This document shows positions 7,094-13,100 of a stretch of 16,294 nt of DNA, piece after piece. The first letter of the stretch is position 1, and every line of letters begins with the position of its first letter. Below the pieces are notes generated by a model. It was given only the letters and a program-made list of their open reading frames with translations, searched no databases and was not told the origin of the DNA. This stretch comes from CAYPOY01 sp964412395 (lineage in GTDB: Bacteria; Chloroflexota; Anaerolineae; B4-G1), in NCBI GenBank assembly GCA_964412395.1, contig CAYPOY010000095.1, positions 1-16,294 of the forward strand. Reading direction: 5' to 3'. The translations under genes were made by a program, and so were the position numbers.

Positions 7094-8344
7094 CTACAAC
7101 CCTTCAACAAGCGGTAACTGCACCACGAACCGGCTGCCCGGGCAGGTCTCCTCGTCGTAGCTGGGGCTTTCAGCCCAGATGCGCCCGCCGTGGGCCAGCA
7201 CCACCCCCTGGGCGATGGCAAGTCCCAATCCCGGTCCACCGCCCTTGAAAGTGGTTGTGCCTGAGGAGTGGAGCGCCACCTCCCCGGTGCGGTAGAACTT
7301 TTCGAAGATCAGGGCCAGGTCCTGCGGTGCGATACCGATGCCTGTGTCATCCACGCACACTTCGATGCACTGGCCCAAATCGGGCACATCCACCGTCCTA
7401 CCAGTCACCGTGATCCGCCCTCCGTCTGGTGTGTACTTGATGGCGTTGTTCACCAGATGGTAGAACACCTTGTACAGCATGTCAGGGTCGCCTGAGCAGA
7501 TGGGCAGATCCTCCAGCCCCGCCAGCTCCAGAGTCAGGCCTCGTTCCTCCAGTGCCCGCTCGAACTCCAGGTAGACGCCCCCGAAAATGACCGGGACGCT
7601 CAGTGGACTGCGGATAACCTGAAGCCCGCCGATCACCAACCGCGAAACGTCCAGGATGCTGTTGAACACACGGTGGAGTCGTTCTGTACTCGACACCACG
7701 CCCTCCACCAATACCTGTAGTCCGGGGATCTCCTGTACCGTGGAATTGCTCTGCATCATCTGAGCGTATCCCAGCAGAGCAGCCACAGGTGTACGCAGCT
7801 CGTGGGCCGACACCCGGATGAAATCGGACTTGGTCCGGTCTAACCGCTCCAGTTGCCGGAGCGCTCGGGTCAACTCCTCGTTGGCCTGGCGCAACTCGGC
7901 GATAGCCTGCTGGTCGGCATCCCGCAGGCGGCCGGTCAGACGGACCAGGATGCGGACGCCCAGGGAGGGGCTGCGCCCCAGGACAGCCAGGAAGGGTTCC
8001 TGGCCGATCTCCAGGACGGCGGTGGGCTCGACAGCGCGGACAGTGGCGGTGCGGACGCCTTGCTGGATAATGGCCATTTCACCGAAGAACTCGCCCGTCC
8101 CTGCGCTGTGCAGGTAGCGCTCACTCTTGTCATCCAGCCGCTTGAAAATCTCCACGCGCCCGCGGACGATGATGTAAAGCGCATCCCCCAGTTCACCCTC
8201 CTGGCAGATGACAGCTCCAGCAGGGAAGGAATGTGCGACCGCCGCCTGGGCCAATTCGTCCAGGTCTTCTTCCGGCAGGCCGAAGAGGACCGGGCGAAGA
8301 AACTCCTTGACATCCACCCGTGAAGAGGAGACGGGGTTATCCAT
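7094..8344 (-). CDS. Soluble sensor histidine kinase with cyclic-nucleotide-binding-type domain
   Basis: A 416-residue kinase with no membrane segment, so probably cytoplasmic. Residues about 19-140 form a cNMP-binding beta-barrel like that of CRP; GEFFGEMAIIQQGVRTATVRA (85-104) resembles the phosphate-binding cassette and keeps the Arg. A coiled coil (about 143-172) leads to HisKA, with phospho-acceptor His181 in SAHELRTP. HATPase_c follows: N-box LVNNAIKYTP (297-306), G1 DDTGIGI (332-338), F-box FEKFYR (347-352) and G2 GGGPGLGLAI (368-377). The start is supported by AGGAG (complement of 8351-8355), 6 nt upstream. No response regulator lies next to it, so it is an orphan kinase here. Whether it binds cAMP or c-di-GMP, or only senses by conformation, is unknown. 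Confidence 0.92.
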   Translation of the reverse strand: MDNPVSSSRVDVKEFLRPVLFGLPEEDLDELAQAAVAHSFPAGAVICQEGELGDALYIIVRGRVEIFKRLDDKSERYLHSAGTGEFFGEMAIIQQGVRTATVRAVEPTAVLEIGQEPFLAVLGRSPSLGVRILVRLTGRLRDADQQAIAELRQANEELTRALRQLERLDRTKSDFIRVSAHELRTPVAALLGYAQMMQSNSTVQEIPGLQVLVEGVVSSTERLHRVFNSILDVSRLVIGGLQVIRSPLSVPVIFGGVYLEFERALEERGLTLELAGLEDLPICSGDPDMLYKVFYHLVNNAIKYTPDGGRITVTGRTVDVPDLGQCIEVCVDDTGIGIAPQDLALIFEKFYRTGEVALHSSGTTTFKGGGPGLGLAIAQGVVLAHGGRIWAESPSYDEETCPGSRFVVQLPLVEGL

Positions 8345-8477
8345 GACGAGCTCCTAGCATGATTCTGGAATTTGCGCAACGCAGCTGCCGACGTCCGTCG
8401 CCCCCAGAGCACCCCCGCCATCCTGGACCTTGCCACAGCCGCAAGACACTCGTCGCTGTACCGTTCAAAGCAACTCT

Positions 8478-8506
8478 AGTATAGCCCAACCTTGCTTGGA
8501 AGTCAA
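8478..8506 (-). promoter_or_regulatory. Minus-strand sigma-70-type promoter of the histidine kinase gene
   Basis: On the minus strand, -35 TTGACT (complement of 8501-8506) and -10 TATACT (complement of 8478-8483) are separated by 17 bp. Transcription would start near 8471, leaving a leader of about 125 nt. Confidence 0.75.
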
Positions 8507-8546
8507 CTGCCCTATTTACGGTACCCCTCACGTCATCGGCCACCAG

Positions 8547-8575
8547 TTGCCATGTCTATCTTGTTGTGCTACAAT
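8547..8575 (+). promoter_or_regulatory. Plus-strand sigma-70-type promoter P1 upstream of gdhA
   Basis: TTGCCA (8547-8552), a 17-bp spacer and TACAAT (8570-8575). It is divergent from, and about 40 bp away from, the kinase promoter. A transcript from here would carry a leader of about 258 nt before the ATG at 8840. Confidence 0.7.
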
Positions 8576-8579
8576 CCGA

Positions 8580-8839
8580 AGCAAGAAGCCGTCTGGCTCT
8601 GCAGAAGCCAAGAGGAGGTGGGCGCGCCCTCTCAGGGGCGACCCGCATGCGCAACCGGGGGGGGTCCTGCGAATCGTCATAGCCGAAACGTGTTGTGTAT
8701 CACTGGACTATCCTGGAATAAGCGGATATACTATGCACAGAATAAGCAAGGAGGTGCGCAGGACAAACCGCGATATGGCAGTAGCTGGAGGAGTATCCAG
8801 TCGTGAAACTACTCACATAACTTGAACGGAGGAACGAAT
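8580..8839 (+). other. Long leader of gdhA with GC-rich hairpins and a second promoter candidate
   Basis: No gene was seen. The stretch contains potential stem-loops, for example TGGCT...AGCCA just after 8590, CGCCC...GGGCG around 8626-8641, and a run of eight G near 8655-8662. It fits no riboswitch class I recognise. A second promoter candidate, TGGACT (8704-8709), 17 bp, TATACT (8727-8732), would give a shorter leader of about 100 nt. The first part might then be a separate small RNA or a regulatory leader. Confidence 0.4.
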
Positions 8840-10090
8840 ATGTCAGAAGAACTGAATCCCTTTGCCATCGCACAGAAACAGTTGGACCAGGCAGCCGAGA
8901 TTATGGGCCTGGATCCAGCAATGCACGAACTATTGCGCTGGCCGCTGCGTGAACTGCACGTCACGCTCCCGGTGCGGATGGACGACGGCACAACCAAGAT
9001 TTTTCACGGCTTCCGTGTCCAGTACAACGACTCCCGCGGGCCGACGAAGGGGGGCATCCGCTACCACCCCGAGGAGACCATCGACACAGTCCGTGCCCTG
9101 GCTGCCTGGATGACCTGGAAGACGGCCGTGGCAGACTTGCCGCTGGGCGGCGGGAAGGGTGGTATCATCTGCAACCCCAAGGAAATGTCGGAGCGGGAAT
9201 TGGAGCGACTGAGCCGCGCATACATCCGCCAGGTGGGCCGCATCATAGGCGAGGAGGTAGACATTCCGGCGCCCGACGTCTACACCACGCCGCAGATCAT
9301 GGCCTGGATGATGGACGAATACTCTTTCATACGGGGGTACAACGTCCCCGGCGTCATCACCGGCAAGCCTATCCCCCTGGGCGGGTCGCAGGGCCGAGGG
9401 GACGCCACCGCGCGCGGCGGGATGTACTGCATCCGTGAGGCCGCTAAAGTGGTAGGCATTGACCTGAAGGGGGCCACCGTTGCTGTCCAGGGCTACGGTA
9501 ATGCCGGCCGGTTCGCCCACAAACTGGCCAGCGAACTATTTGGCGCCAAGATCGCGGCCGTTTCCGACTCCAAGGGCGGCATCTATAACCCCGATGGCCT
9601 CGACCCGGAAGCAGTCATCGCCCACAAGCGAGAGACCAGATCAGTGATCAACTTCCCCGGTGCCAAGAACATCACTAACGCCGAACTGCTGGAACTGGAT
9701 GTGAAGGTGCTCTTCCCTGCCGCGCTGGAAAATCAGATCACCGTCGCCAATGCCAGCAACATCAAGGCTCGCATCGTGGCCGAGTTGGCCAATGGCCCCA
9801 CCACGCCGGAGGCCGACGAGATCCTGTTCAAGAACGGCGTCTACGTCGTCCCCGACTTCCTGTGCAACGCAGGTGGTGTGACTGTCTCCTACTTCGAGCA
9901 GGTGCAGAACGCCTACGACTATTACTGGGACCTGGAGACTGTTTACGAGCGGCTGGACAAGAAGATGACCGCCGCCTTCCACGCCGTGCACGACACGGCG
10001 CAGAGGCACGGTGTCCACAACCGCATGGGCGCCTACATCGTGGCCGTGAGCCGTGTGGCCGAGGCCTGCAGGCTGCGCGGTTGGGTGTAA
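8840..10090 (+). CDS. gdhA: Glutamate dehydrogenase (NAD(P)-dependent)
   Basis: A 416-residue hexameric-type enzyme interconverting glutamate with 2-oxoglutarate and ammonium, at the junction of nitrogen and carbon metabolism in the cytoplasm. The substrate domain shows GPTKGGIRYHP (68-77), Lys94, PLGGGKGG with catalytic Lys106, and PAPD with catalytic Asp146. The Rossmann domain has VQGYGNAG (216-223) and Asp243 at the end of the second strand, which favours NAD over NADP but does not prove it. The C-terminal half has DFLCNAGGVTVSYFEQVQN. Length and motifs are normal for the 410-420 residue family. The ATG at 8840 has GGAGG at 8828-8832, 7 nt upstream, and is preferred over a TTG at 8822. 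It is followed by a hairpin at 10112-10138. Confidence 0.95.
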   Translation: MSEELNPFAIAQKQLDQAAEIMGLDPAMHELLRWPLRELHVTLPVRMDDGTTKIFHGFRVQYNDSRGPTKGGIRYHPEETIDTVRALAAWMTWKTAVADLPLGGGKGGIICNPKEMSERELERLSRAYIRQVGRIIGEEVDIPAPDVYTTPQIMAWMMDEYSFIRGYNVPGVITGKPIPLGGSQGRGDATARGGMYCIREAAKVVGIDLKGATVAVQGYGNAGRFAHKLASELFGAKIAAVSDSKGGIYNPDGLDPEAVIAHKRETRSVINFPGAKNITNAELLELDVKVLFPAALENQITVANASNIKARIVAELANGPTTPEADEILFKNGVYVVPDFLCNAGGVTVSYFEQVQNAYDYYWDLETVYERLDKKMTAAFHAVHDTAQRHGVHNRMGAYIVAVSRVAEACRLRGWV

Positions 10091-10111
10091 CCCTGTCCAA
10101 CGCACACACTC

Positions 10112-10138
10112 AAGCCTCTGCCCAGTGGGCAGGGGCTT
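10112..10138 (+). terminator. Stem-loop after gdhA, likely terminator
   Basis: Positions 10112-10124 pair with 10126-10138 as a 13-bp stem with one G-U pair (inner part CTGCCCA/TGGGCAG). The tail AGCATTTGACTTT has only a weak T-tract, and it overlaps the -35 box of the ssb promoter. Confidence 0.55.
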
Positions 10139-10143
10139 AGCAT

Positions 10144-10172
10144 TTGACTTTGCGTAGCTTTCAGGGTAAGAT
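10144..10172 (+). promoter_or_regulatory. Sigma-70-type promoter of ssb
   Basis: TTGACT (10144-10149), a 17-bp spacer and TAAGAT (10167-10172). The predicted transcription start is near 10179, about 35 nt before the gene. Confidence 0.78.
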
Positions 10173-10213
10173 AGTCACACGTTCAATCGCTAGTCACTTG
10201 ATAGGAGGTTATG

Positions 10214-10657
10214 ATGTACCAAAAGATCATCATCGCAGGATATCTTGGGCAGGACCCGGAGATGCGTTATACCCCATCGGGGCAGTCGGTCACCCACTTG
10301 TCCGTCGCCACCAGCAATCGCTGGACGGGCCAGGATGGTCAGCAGCACGACGAGACGGTCTGGTGGCGTGTCACGGTGTGGGGCAAGCAGGCCGAGACCT
10401 GCAACCAGTACCTCACCAAGGGCCGTCCCGTGTTGATCGAAGGACGCATAGGTGGTGATCGCATTCCAGGGGCAGGTGGCTCGGAACAGATTGTGCCTCA
10501 CGTCTGGCAGGGGCAGGATGGCCAACCTCGTGCCCAGTATGAGATAACGGCATTTACAGTCAAGTTCCTGGGTGGGCGCGGCGAGGCACCCCCGGCAGAG
10601 ATGCCCGGTGCGCCCGAGGAACCCCCTGTCGAGGAAGGTGGGGAGATTCCCTTCTAG
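10214..10657 (+). CDS. ssb: Single-stranded DNA-binding protein
   Basis: A 147-residue SSB that coats single-stranded DNA during replication, repair and recombination. The OB fold begins with the typical MYQKIIIAGYLGQDPEMRYTPSG and continues with WWRVTVWGKQAETCNQYLTKGRPVLIEGRI (about 50-79). The tail ends in the acidic tip EEGGEIPF, the docking peptide used by partner proteins such as RecJ-type nucleases and helicases. The ATG at 10214 is preferred because AGGAGG (10203-10208) is 5 nt upstream, against 2 nt for the ATG at 10211; it also gives the family-standard MYQKI start. It has its own promoter and is not in the same transcript as gdhA unless termination is leaky. Confidence 0.95.
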   Translation: MYQKIIIAGYLGQDPEMRYTPSGQSVTHLSVATSNRWTGQDGQQHDETVWWRVTVWGKQAETCNQYLTKGRPVLIEGRIGGDRIPGAGGSEQIVPHVWQGQDGQPRAQYEITAFTVKFLGGRGEAPPAEMPGAPEEPPVEEGGEIPF

Positions 10658-10735
10658 GCCGGTTCTGGACGTCCCTGTTGCTGCGCATCGCAGTTCCTGG
10701 TCCCAGCACAACGCCATACACACGATGGGATGCTT

Positions 10736-10781
10736 CCCAGCCTCCGGCAGGATGGATTACCCCCCTGCCAGGTGGCCTGGG
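10736..10781 (+). terminator. Imperfect stem-loop downstream of ssb
   Basis: CCCAG (10736-10740) and GGCAGG (10746-10751) pair with CTGGG (10777-10781) and CCTGCC (10764-10769), with extra pairing between. No T-tract follows, so it may be an RNA-stabilising 3' structure instead of a true terminator. Confidence 0.4.
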
Positions 10782-10851
10782 TAAGTGTTCTTATGCCGTG
10801 GAAGGCCGTCGCGAGACCTCAGCAGCCGCGCCACGCCGGCGGCACGGCCCT

Positions 10852-10876
10852 GACCGCCGCTCTTGCAGCGGCGGTC
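10852..10876. repeat. Perfect 10-bp GC-rich hairpin
   Basis: GACCGCCGCT (10852-10861) and AGCGGCGGTC (10867-10876) surround the loop CTTGC. It lies 20 bp before the next -35 box and may end transcription from ssb, although only TACCTTT follows. Confidence 0.6.
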
Positions 10877-10895
10877 TACCTTTGCCCATCCGATT

Positions 10896-10924
10896 TTGAC
10901 AGCCCGCCCCTTTTGTAGTACGAT
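10896..10924 (+). promoter_or_regulatory. Sigma-70-type promoter of the DUF3467-translin-Cas4 operon
   Basis: A perfect TTGACA (10896-10901), a 17-bp spacer and TACGAT (10919-10924). The start would be near 10931, giving a leader of about 260 nt that includes the bulged hairpin 10955-11000 and the palindrome 11001-11154. Confidence 0.65.
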
Positions 10925-10954
10925 GGAGTGGAATCGCCGCCTGGTCCAGAACGC

Positions 10955-11000
10955 GGATTCCATGACGAGGACAGAGCGATCCGTCACTGTCCTGGAATCC
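10955..11000. repeat. Bulged stem-loop in the operon leader
   Basis: GGATTCCA (10955-10962) pairs with TGGAATCC (10993-11000), and GGACAG (10969-10974) with CTGTCC (10987-10992). A 6-nt one-sided bulge TGACGA remains, whose TGACG can alternatively pair with CGTCA (10982-10986). Two exclusive folds are thus possible. Confidence 0.6.
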
Positions 11001-11154
11001 ATGGGGTAATTTAAGAACTCAAAATAGGACACGGATAGTCACGGATCAGACGGATCTTTACTGATTTTTCTGTGTTTATCCGTGCAATCCGTGTTGATCC
11101 GTGTTCCATTCATCTGCCTGTGTCGTCAAAGAGGGAGTTCTTAAGCTACCCCAT
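11001..11154. repeat. Nested palindromic element with 20-bp inverted ends
   Basis: The outer arms 11001-11020 (ATGGGGTAATTTAAGAACTC) and 11135-11154 are inverted copies, 18 of 20 matching. Inside, CGGAT occurs at 11032, 11042 and 11051, and its complement ATCCG at 11078, 11087 and 11097. The spacings 10-9 and 9-10 mirror exactly about position 11066.5. The whole 154-bp unit can fold into a long hairpin and resembles the ATCCGTG-type intergenic repeats of many environmental genomes (from memory). Confidence 0.75.
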
Positions 11155-11191
11155 CCATGTCATCATTCTATGTCATCACAAGGAGGTACCC

Positions 11192-11521
11192 TTGAAAACT
11201 CCACGCCGTCGCCAGATGCAGGTCAACATCGAAGTTCCACCCGACCTGGACGCTACCTATTCCAACTTTGCACTGATCACCCACTCGGCTTCTGAGATCA
11301 TCATTGACTTCGCGCGTGTGCTGCCCAACACCCCCAAGGCCAAGGTCTACGCCCGCATCATCACCACCCCGATGCACGCCAAACTCCTGCTGCGGGCGCT
11401 GAGCGAAAACCTGGAGAAGTACGAGGTGCAGTTCGGTGAGATCAAAACGCCCGCCAGCGGCGCTGAACTGGCACAGCAGTTCTTCGGCACTACCAGACCG
11501 CCCCACCCTCCAGAGTCGTGA
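11192..11521 (+). CDS. DUF3467 family protein
   Basis: A 109-residue protein of unknown function. The core (about 9-90) shows the DUF3467 pattern: NIEVPPDLDATYSNFALITHSASEIIIDFARVLPNTPKAKVYARIITTPMHA..., an acidic/hydrophobic strand pattern, then KLLLRALSENLEKYEVQFGEI. It has no signal peptide or membrane segment and is probably cytoplasmic. The start chosen is the TTG at 11192, because AGGAGG (11181-11186) is 5 nt upstream; an internal ATG at 11216 is the alternative. It leads an operon: its TGA overlaps the GTG of the translin-like gene. Its job is unknown; its place before two putative nucleases hints at a nucleic-acid-linked role. Confidence 0.85.
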   Translation: MKTPRRRQMQVNIEVPPDLDATYSNFALITHSASEIIIDFARVLPNTPKAKVYARIITTPMHAKLLLRALSENLEKYEVQFGEIKTPASGAELAQQFFGTTRPPHPPES

Positions 11522-12177
11522 GTCTGACATTGGAGCACAACGTGAATCACCTGGAGACGATATCCGAACGCATCCGGGCCGATTTCGAGGCCCGCAACGA
11601 GACCCGCAACGAGGCGCTGCGCCGCTCCCGCGAGTTGATCCGGTTATGCGCGACCGCCATCCGGGCCAGCCACCGCGACGAGTGGGACACAGCCCGTGAA
11701 CTGTTGGCCCAGGCCGACGCGGTTGCGGACGGAATCCGAGAGGCCCTCACGCCCTACCCTGACCTGCTGTACGCGGGCTACACCCAGGACGCGCTGAAGG
11801 AGCTGGTCGAAGCACACACCACCCTGGCCCTGGCCAGCTCCGCTCCTGTCCCAGAGCCGGAGATGCTGGAGGTGTCCTATCCGGCCTATCTGAATGGGCT
11901 GTGCGAGGCAGCCAGCGAGATGCGTCGCCGCTGCCTGGACGAACTGCGGCGCGGCAACACCGCCGAGGCCGAGCGATTGCTGGAAGCGATAGATGACGTC
12001 TACGACGTGCTGGTCACTTTCGATTTCCCCGACGCCATCACCGGTGGGTTGCGCCGCCGCGTGGACCAACTGCGCGGCGTGCTGGAGCGCACACGCGGTG
12101 ACCTGACCAATAGTCTGCGTCAGGACCGGCTGATCCGCGCCCTGCGCGACTTCGAGGAGCACATTGGGGGTGAATGA
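11518..12177 (+). CDS. Translin/TRAX-like protein, putative RNase
   Basis: A 219-residue all-helical protein of the translin family. Eukaryotic translin and TRAX form the C3PO endoribonuclease, and archaeal relatives also cleave RNA. The helix with DALKELVEAHTTLAL (91-105) matches the TRAX E-x2-E site (Glu95, Glu98). YLNGLCEAASEMRRR (124-138) matches the second acidic helix, with Glu130 where TRAX has Asp and Glu134. FPDAITGGLRRRVDQLRGVLERTRGDL (170-196) is the family's conserved C-terminal signature. The acidic pairs suggest an active nuclease, by inference from TRAX. The GTG at 11518 overlaps the previous TGA; a GTG at 11542 with GGAG 6 nt upstream is an alternative start. Such proteins are often mis-named haloacid dehalogenase, but no HAD motif is present. 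Confidence 0.8.
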   Translation: MSLTLEHNVNHLETISERIRADFEARNETRNEALRRSRELIRLCATAIRASHRDEWDTARELLAQADAVADGIREALTPYPDLLYAGYTQDALKELVEAHTTLALASSAPVPEPEMLEVSYPAYLNGLCEAASEMRRRCLDELRRGNTAEAERLLEAIDDVYDVLVTFDFPDAITGGLRRRVDQLRGVLERTRGDLTNSLRQDRLIRALRDFEEHIGGE

Positions 12178-12430
12178 ACAGCGCGACCGCGTCATCCGCG
12201 CCAGCGAGATTGGGCAGTACGTCTACTGCGCCCGCGCCTGGTGGCTGGGAAGCGTACAGGGCCTGCCCTCATCCCACCAACGAGAGATGGCGGCGGGTAA
12301 GGTCACCCACCTGCGCCACGGACAGGGGGTGAGAGCCTCGCTCTGGTTGAGCCGTCTGGCGTATGCCGCGCTGCTGCTGGCAGTGGTGGTCGGGGTTATG
12401 TGGCTGGTTAGTTGGATGGTTGGCCAGTGA
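12170..12430 (+). CDS. N-terminal half of a split Cas4-like nuclease, with membrane helix
   Basis: An 86-residue protein. IRASEIGQYVYCARAWWLG (9-27) is the typical N-terminus of Cas4/Dna2-type PD-(D/E)XK nucleases, including the first iron-sulphur-cluster cysteine, Cys20. AAGKVTHLRHG supplies the conserved His47. It then becomes a transmembrane helix (about 63-84) and stops. The nuclease core and the other three cysteines are on the next ORF. The start is uncertain: GTG 12170 (GAGGAG 10 nt upstream) or TTG 12164 (4 nt); both overlap the translin-like gene end. The stop TGA (12428-12430) overlaps the next GTG. Alone it could not be a nuclease, so it must pair with the following product or represent a broken gene. 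Confidence 0.72.
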   Translation: MNEQRDRVIRASEIGQYVYCARAWWLGSVQGLPSSHQREMAAGKVTHLRHGQGVRASLWLSRLAYAALLLAVVVGVMWLVSWMVGQ

Positions 12431-12939
12431 TAACACCGTGGTTTTTCGTTCTGCTGGCGTTGGGGCTGTTGCTGCTCTGGCTGTCGTGGCGTGGGCGAAT
12501 ACGCAGCGGGCTGCCACAGGGCCGCGTGGTCTACACCGACACGGGTGGATGGGGCCGGCTGGAGCGTCCGCTCTTCTCGCGTGCATTCCGCCTCACCGGC
12601 AAGCCCGACTACCTGGTTGCCGACGGGGCCGACGTCATCCCAGTCGAGGTCAAATCGCACCGCGCCCCGGCCCAACCCTATCCCTCGCACACTCTCCAAC
12701 TGGCGGCCTACTGCCTGCTGGTCGAGGAATGTTACGGACGGCGGCCTCCCTACGGCATCATCAAATACGGAGACCACGCTTTCGAGGTGGACTACACGCC
12801 CGAACTGGAAGACGAGTTGCTGGCGACGATAGAGCGCATGCGGGCCGACCTGGCGGGCGGGAACGTCACCCGCAGCCACGACGAACCCCGCCGCTGCCGG
12901 GCCTGTGGCTACCGCCAACAGTGTGATCAGCGACTATAA
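12427..12939 (+). CDS. C-terminal half of a split Cas4-like nuclease, with N-terminal membrane helix
   Basis: A 170-residue protein. A membrane helix (about 4-21) precedes the Cas4/RecB-type core: GKPDYLV with Asp61, PVEVKS with Glu74 and Lys76, and HTLQLAAYCLLVEE with Gln91 and Tyr95. Together these are the PD-(D/E)XK active site. Near the end, RCRACGYRQQCDQRL holds Cys157, Cys160 and Cys166, the remaining three ligands expected for a 4Fe-4S cluster. With the preceding ORF a complete Cas4-type domain is reconstituted. GTG 12427 overlaps the preceding TGA, so translation is probably coupled; a TTG at 12412 is also in frame. No cas1, cas2 or CRISPR array is present. Cas4 relatives outside CRISPR loci exist; the function here is unknown. 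Confidence 0.78.
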   Translation: MITPWFFVLLALGLLLLWLSWRGRIRSGLPQGRVVYTDTGGWGRLERPLFSRAFRLTGKPDYLVADGADVIPVEVKSHRAPAQPYPSHTLQLAAYCLLVEECYGRRPPYGIIKYGDHAFEVDYTPELEDELLATIERMRADLAGGNVTRSHDEPRRCRACGYRQQCDQRL

Positions 12940-12951
12940 CGACGCAAAACG

Positions 12952-12968
12952 TGAGCCGGGCTCATTTT
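12952..12968 (+). terminator. Short terminator-like hairpin after the Cas4-like gene
   Basis: TGAGCC and GGCTCA (12952-12964) form a tight stem followed by TTTT (12965-12968), 12 bp past the stop at 12939. Confidence 0.6.
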
Positions 12969-13057
12969 GGGGGCGGCTGTCGCGCTGGTTGGTGCGCCGC
13001 TGGCAGTCCACGGAAACCTTCTATCGGGCGCTGCCACCGTTCCGCCGGGGTTATGTA

Positions 13058-13078
13058 GGTCGGATTTGCTATCCGACC
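13058..13078. repeat. Perfect 8-bp hairpin upstream of rmlD
   Basis: GGTCGGAT (13058-13065) and ATCCGACC (13071-13078) flank the loop TTGCT. It sits 12 bp before the AAGGAG site of rmlD. The sequence GTAGGTCGGATTTGC-x-ATCCGAC resembles a short palindromic repeat I recall from many environmental bacterial genomes. Confidence 0.7.
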
Positions 13079-13100
13079 GGTACGACTGCAAGGAGTCATT

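Larger units (their letters stand above)
10658..11191. other. Intergenic region: hairpins, promoter and palindromic element
   Basis: No gene supported. In order: an imperfect long hairpin (10736-10781), a 10-bp perfect hairpin (10852-10876), a promoter (10896-10924), a bulged hairpin (10955-11000) and a nested palindromic element (11001-11154). The short open frames here follow the hairpin sequence and show no family features. Confidence 0.6.

Noticed and set aside
6930..7160. Plus-strand 76-codon open frame between the PAP2 and kinase genes
   Set aside because: It has no ribosome binding site, no recognisable family, and it overlaps the 3' end of the kinase gene on the other strand.
8580..8700. 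A known riboswitch or 6S RNA upstream of gdhA
   Set aside because: I compared it from memory with cyclic-di-GMP, glycine, THF, ykkC, cobalamin and fluoride classes and saw none of their conserved cores; only generic hairpins remain.
10678..11032. Short open frames on both strands between ssb and the DUF3467 gene
   Set aside because: Their peptides follow GC-rich hairpins and a promoter, and none has a ribosome binding site or family resemblance.
11518..12177. Haloacid dehalogenase annotation for this gene
   Set aside because: No DxDxT or other HAD motif is present; the acidic helices and C-terminal signature fit translin, which databases often mislabel this way.
12164..12939. CRISPR-Cas locus suggested by the Cas4-like protein
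   Set aside because: No Cas1, Cas2, effector gene or repeat-spacer array occurs in the window; Cas4-type domains also occur outside CRISPR systems.
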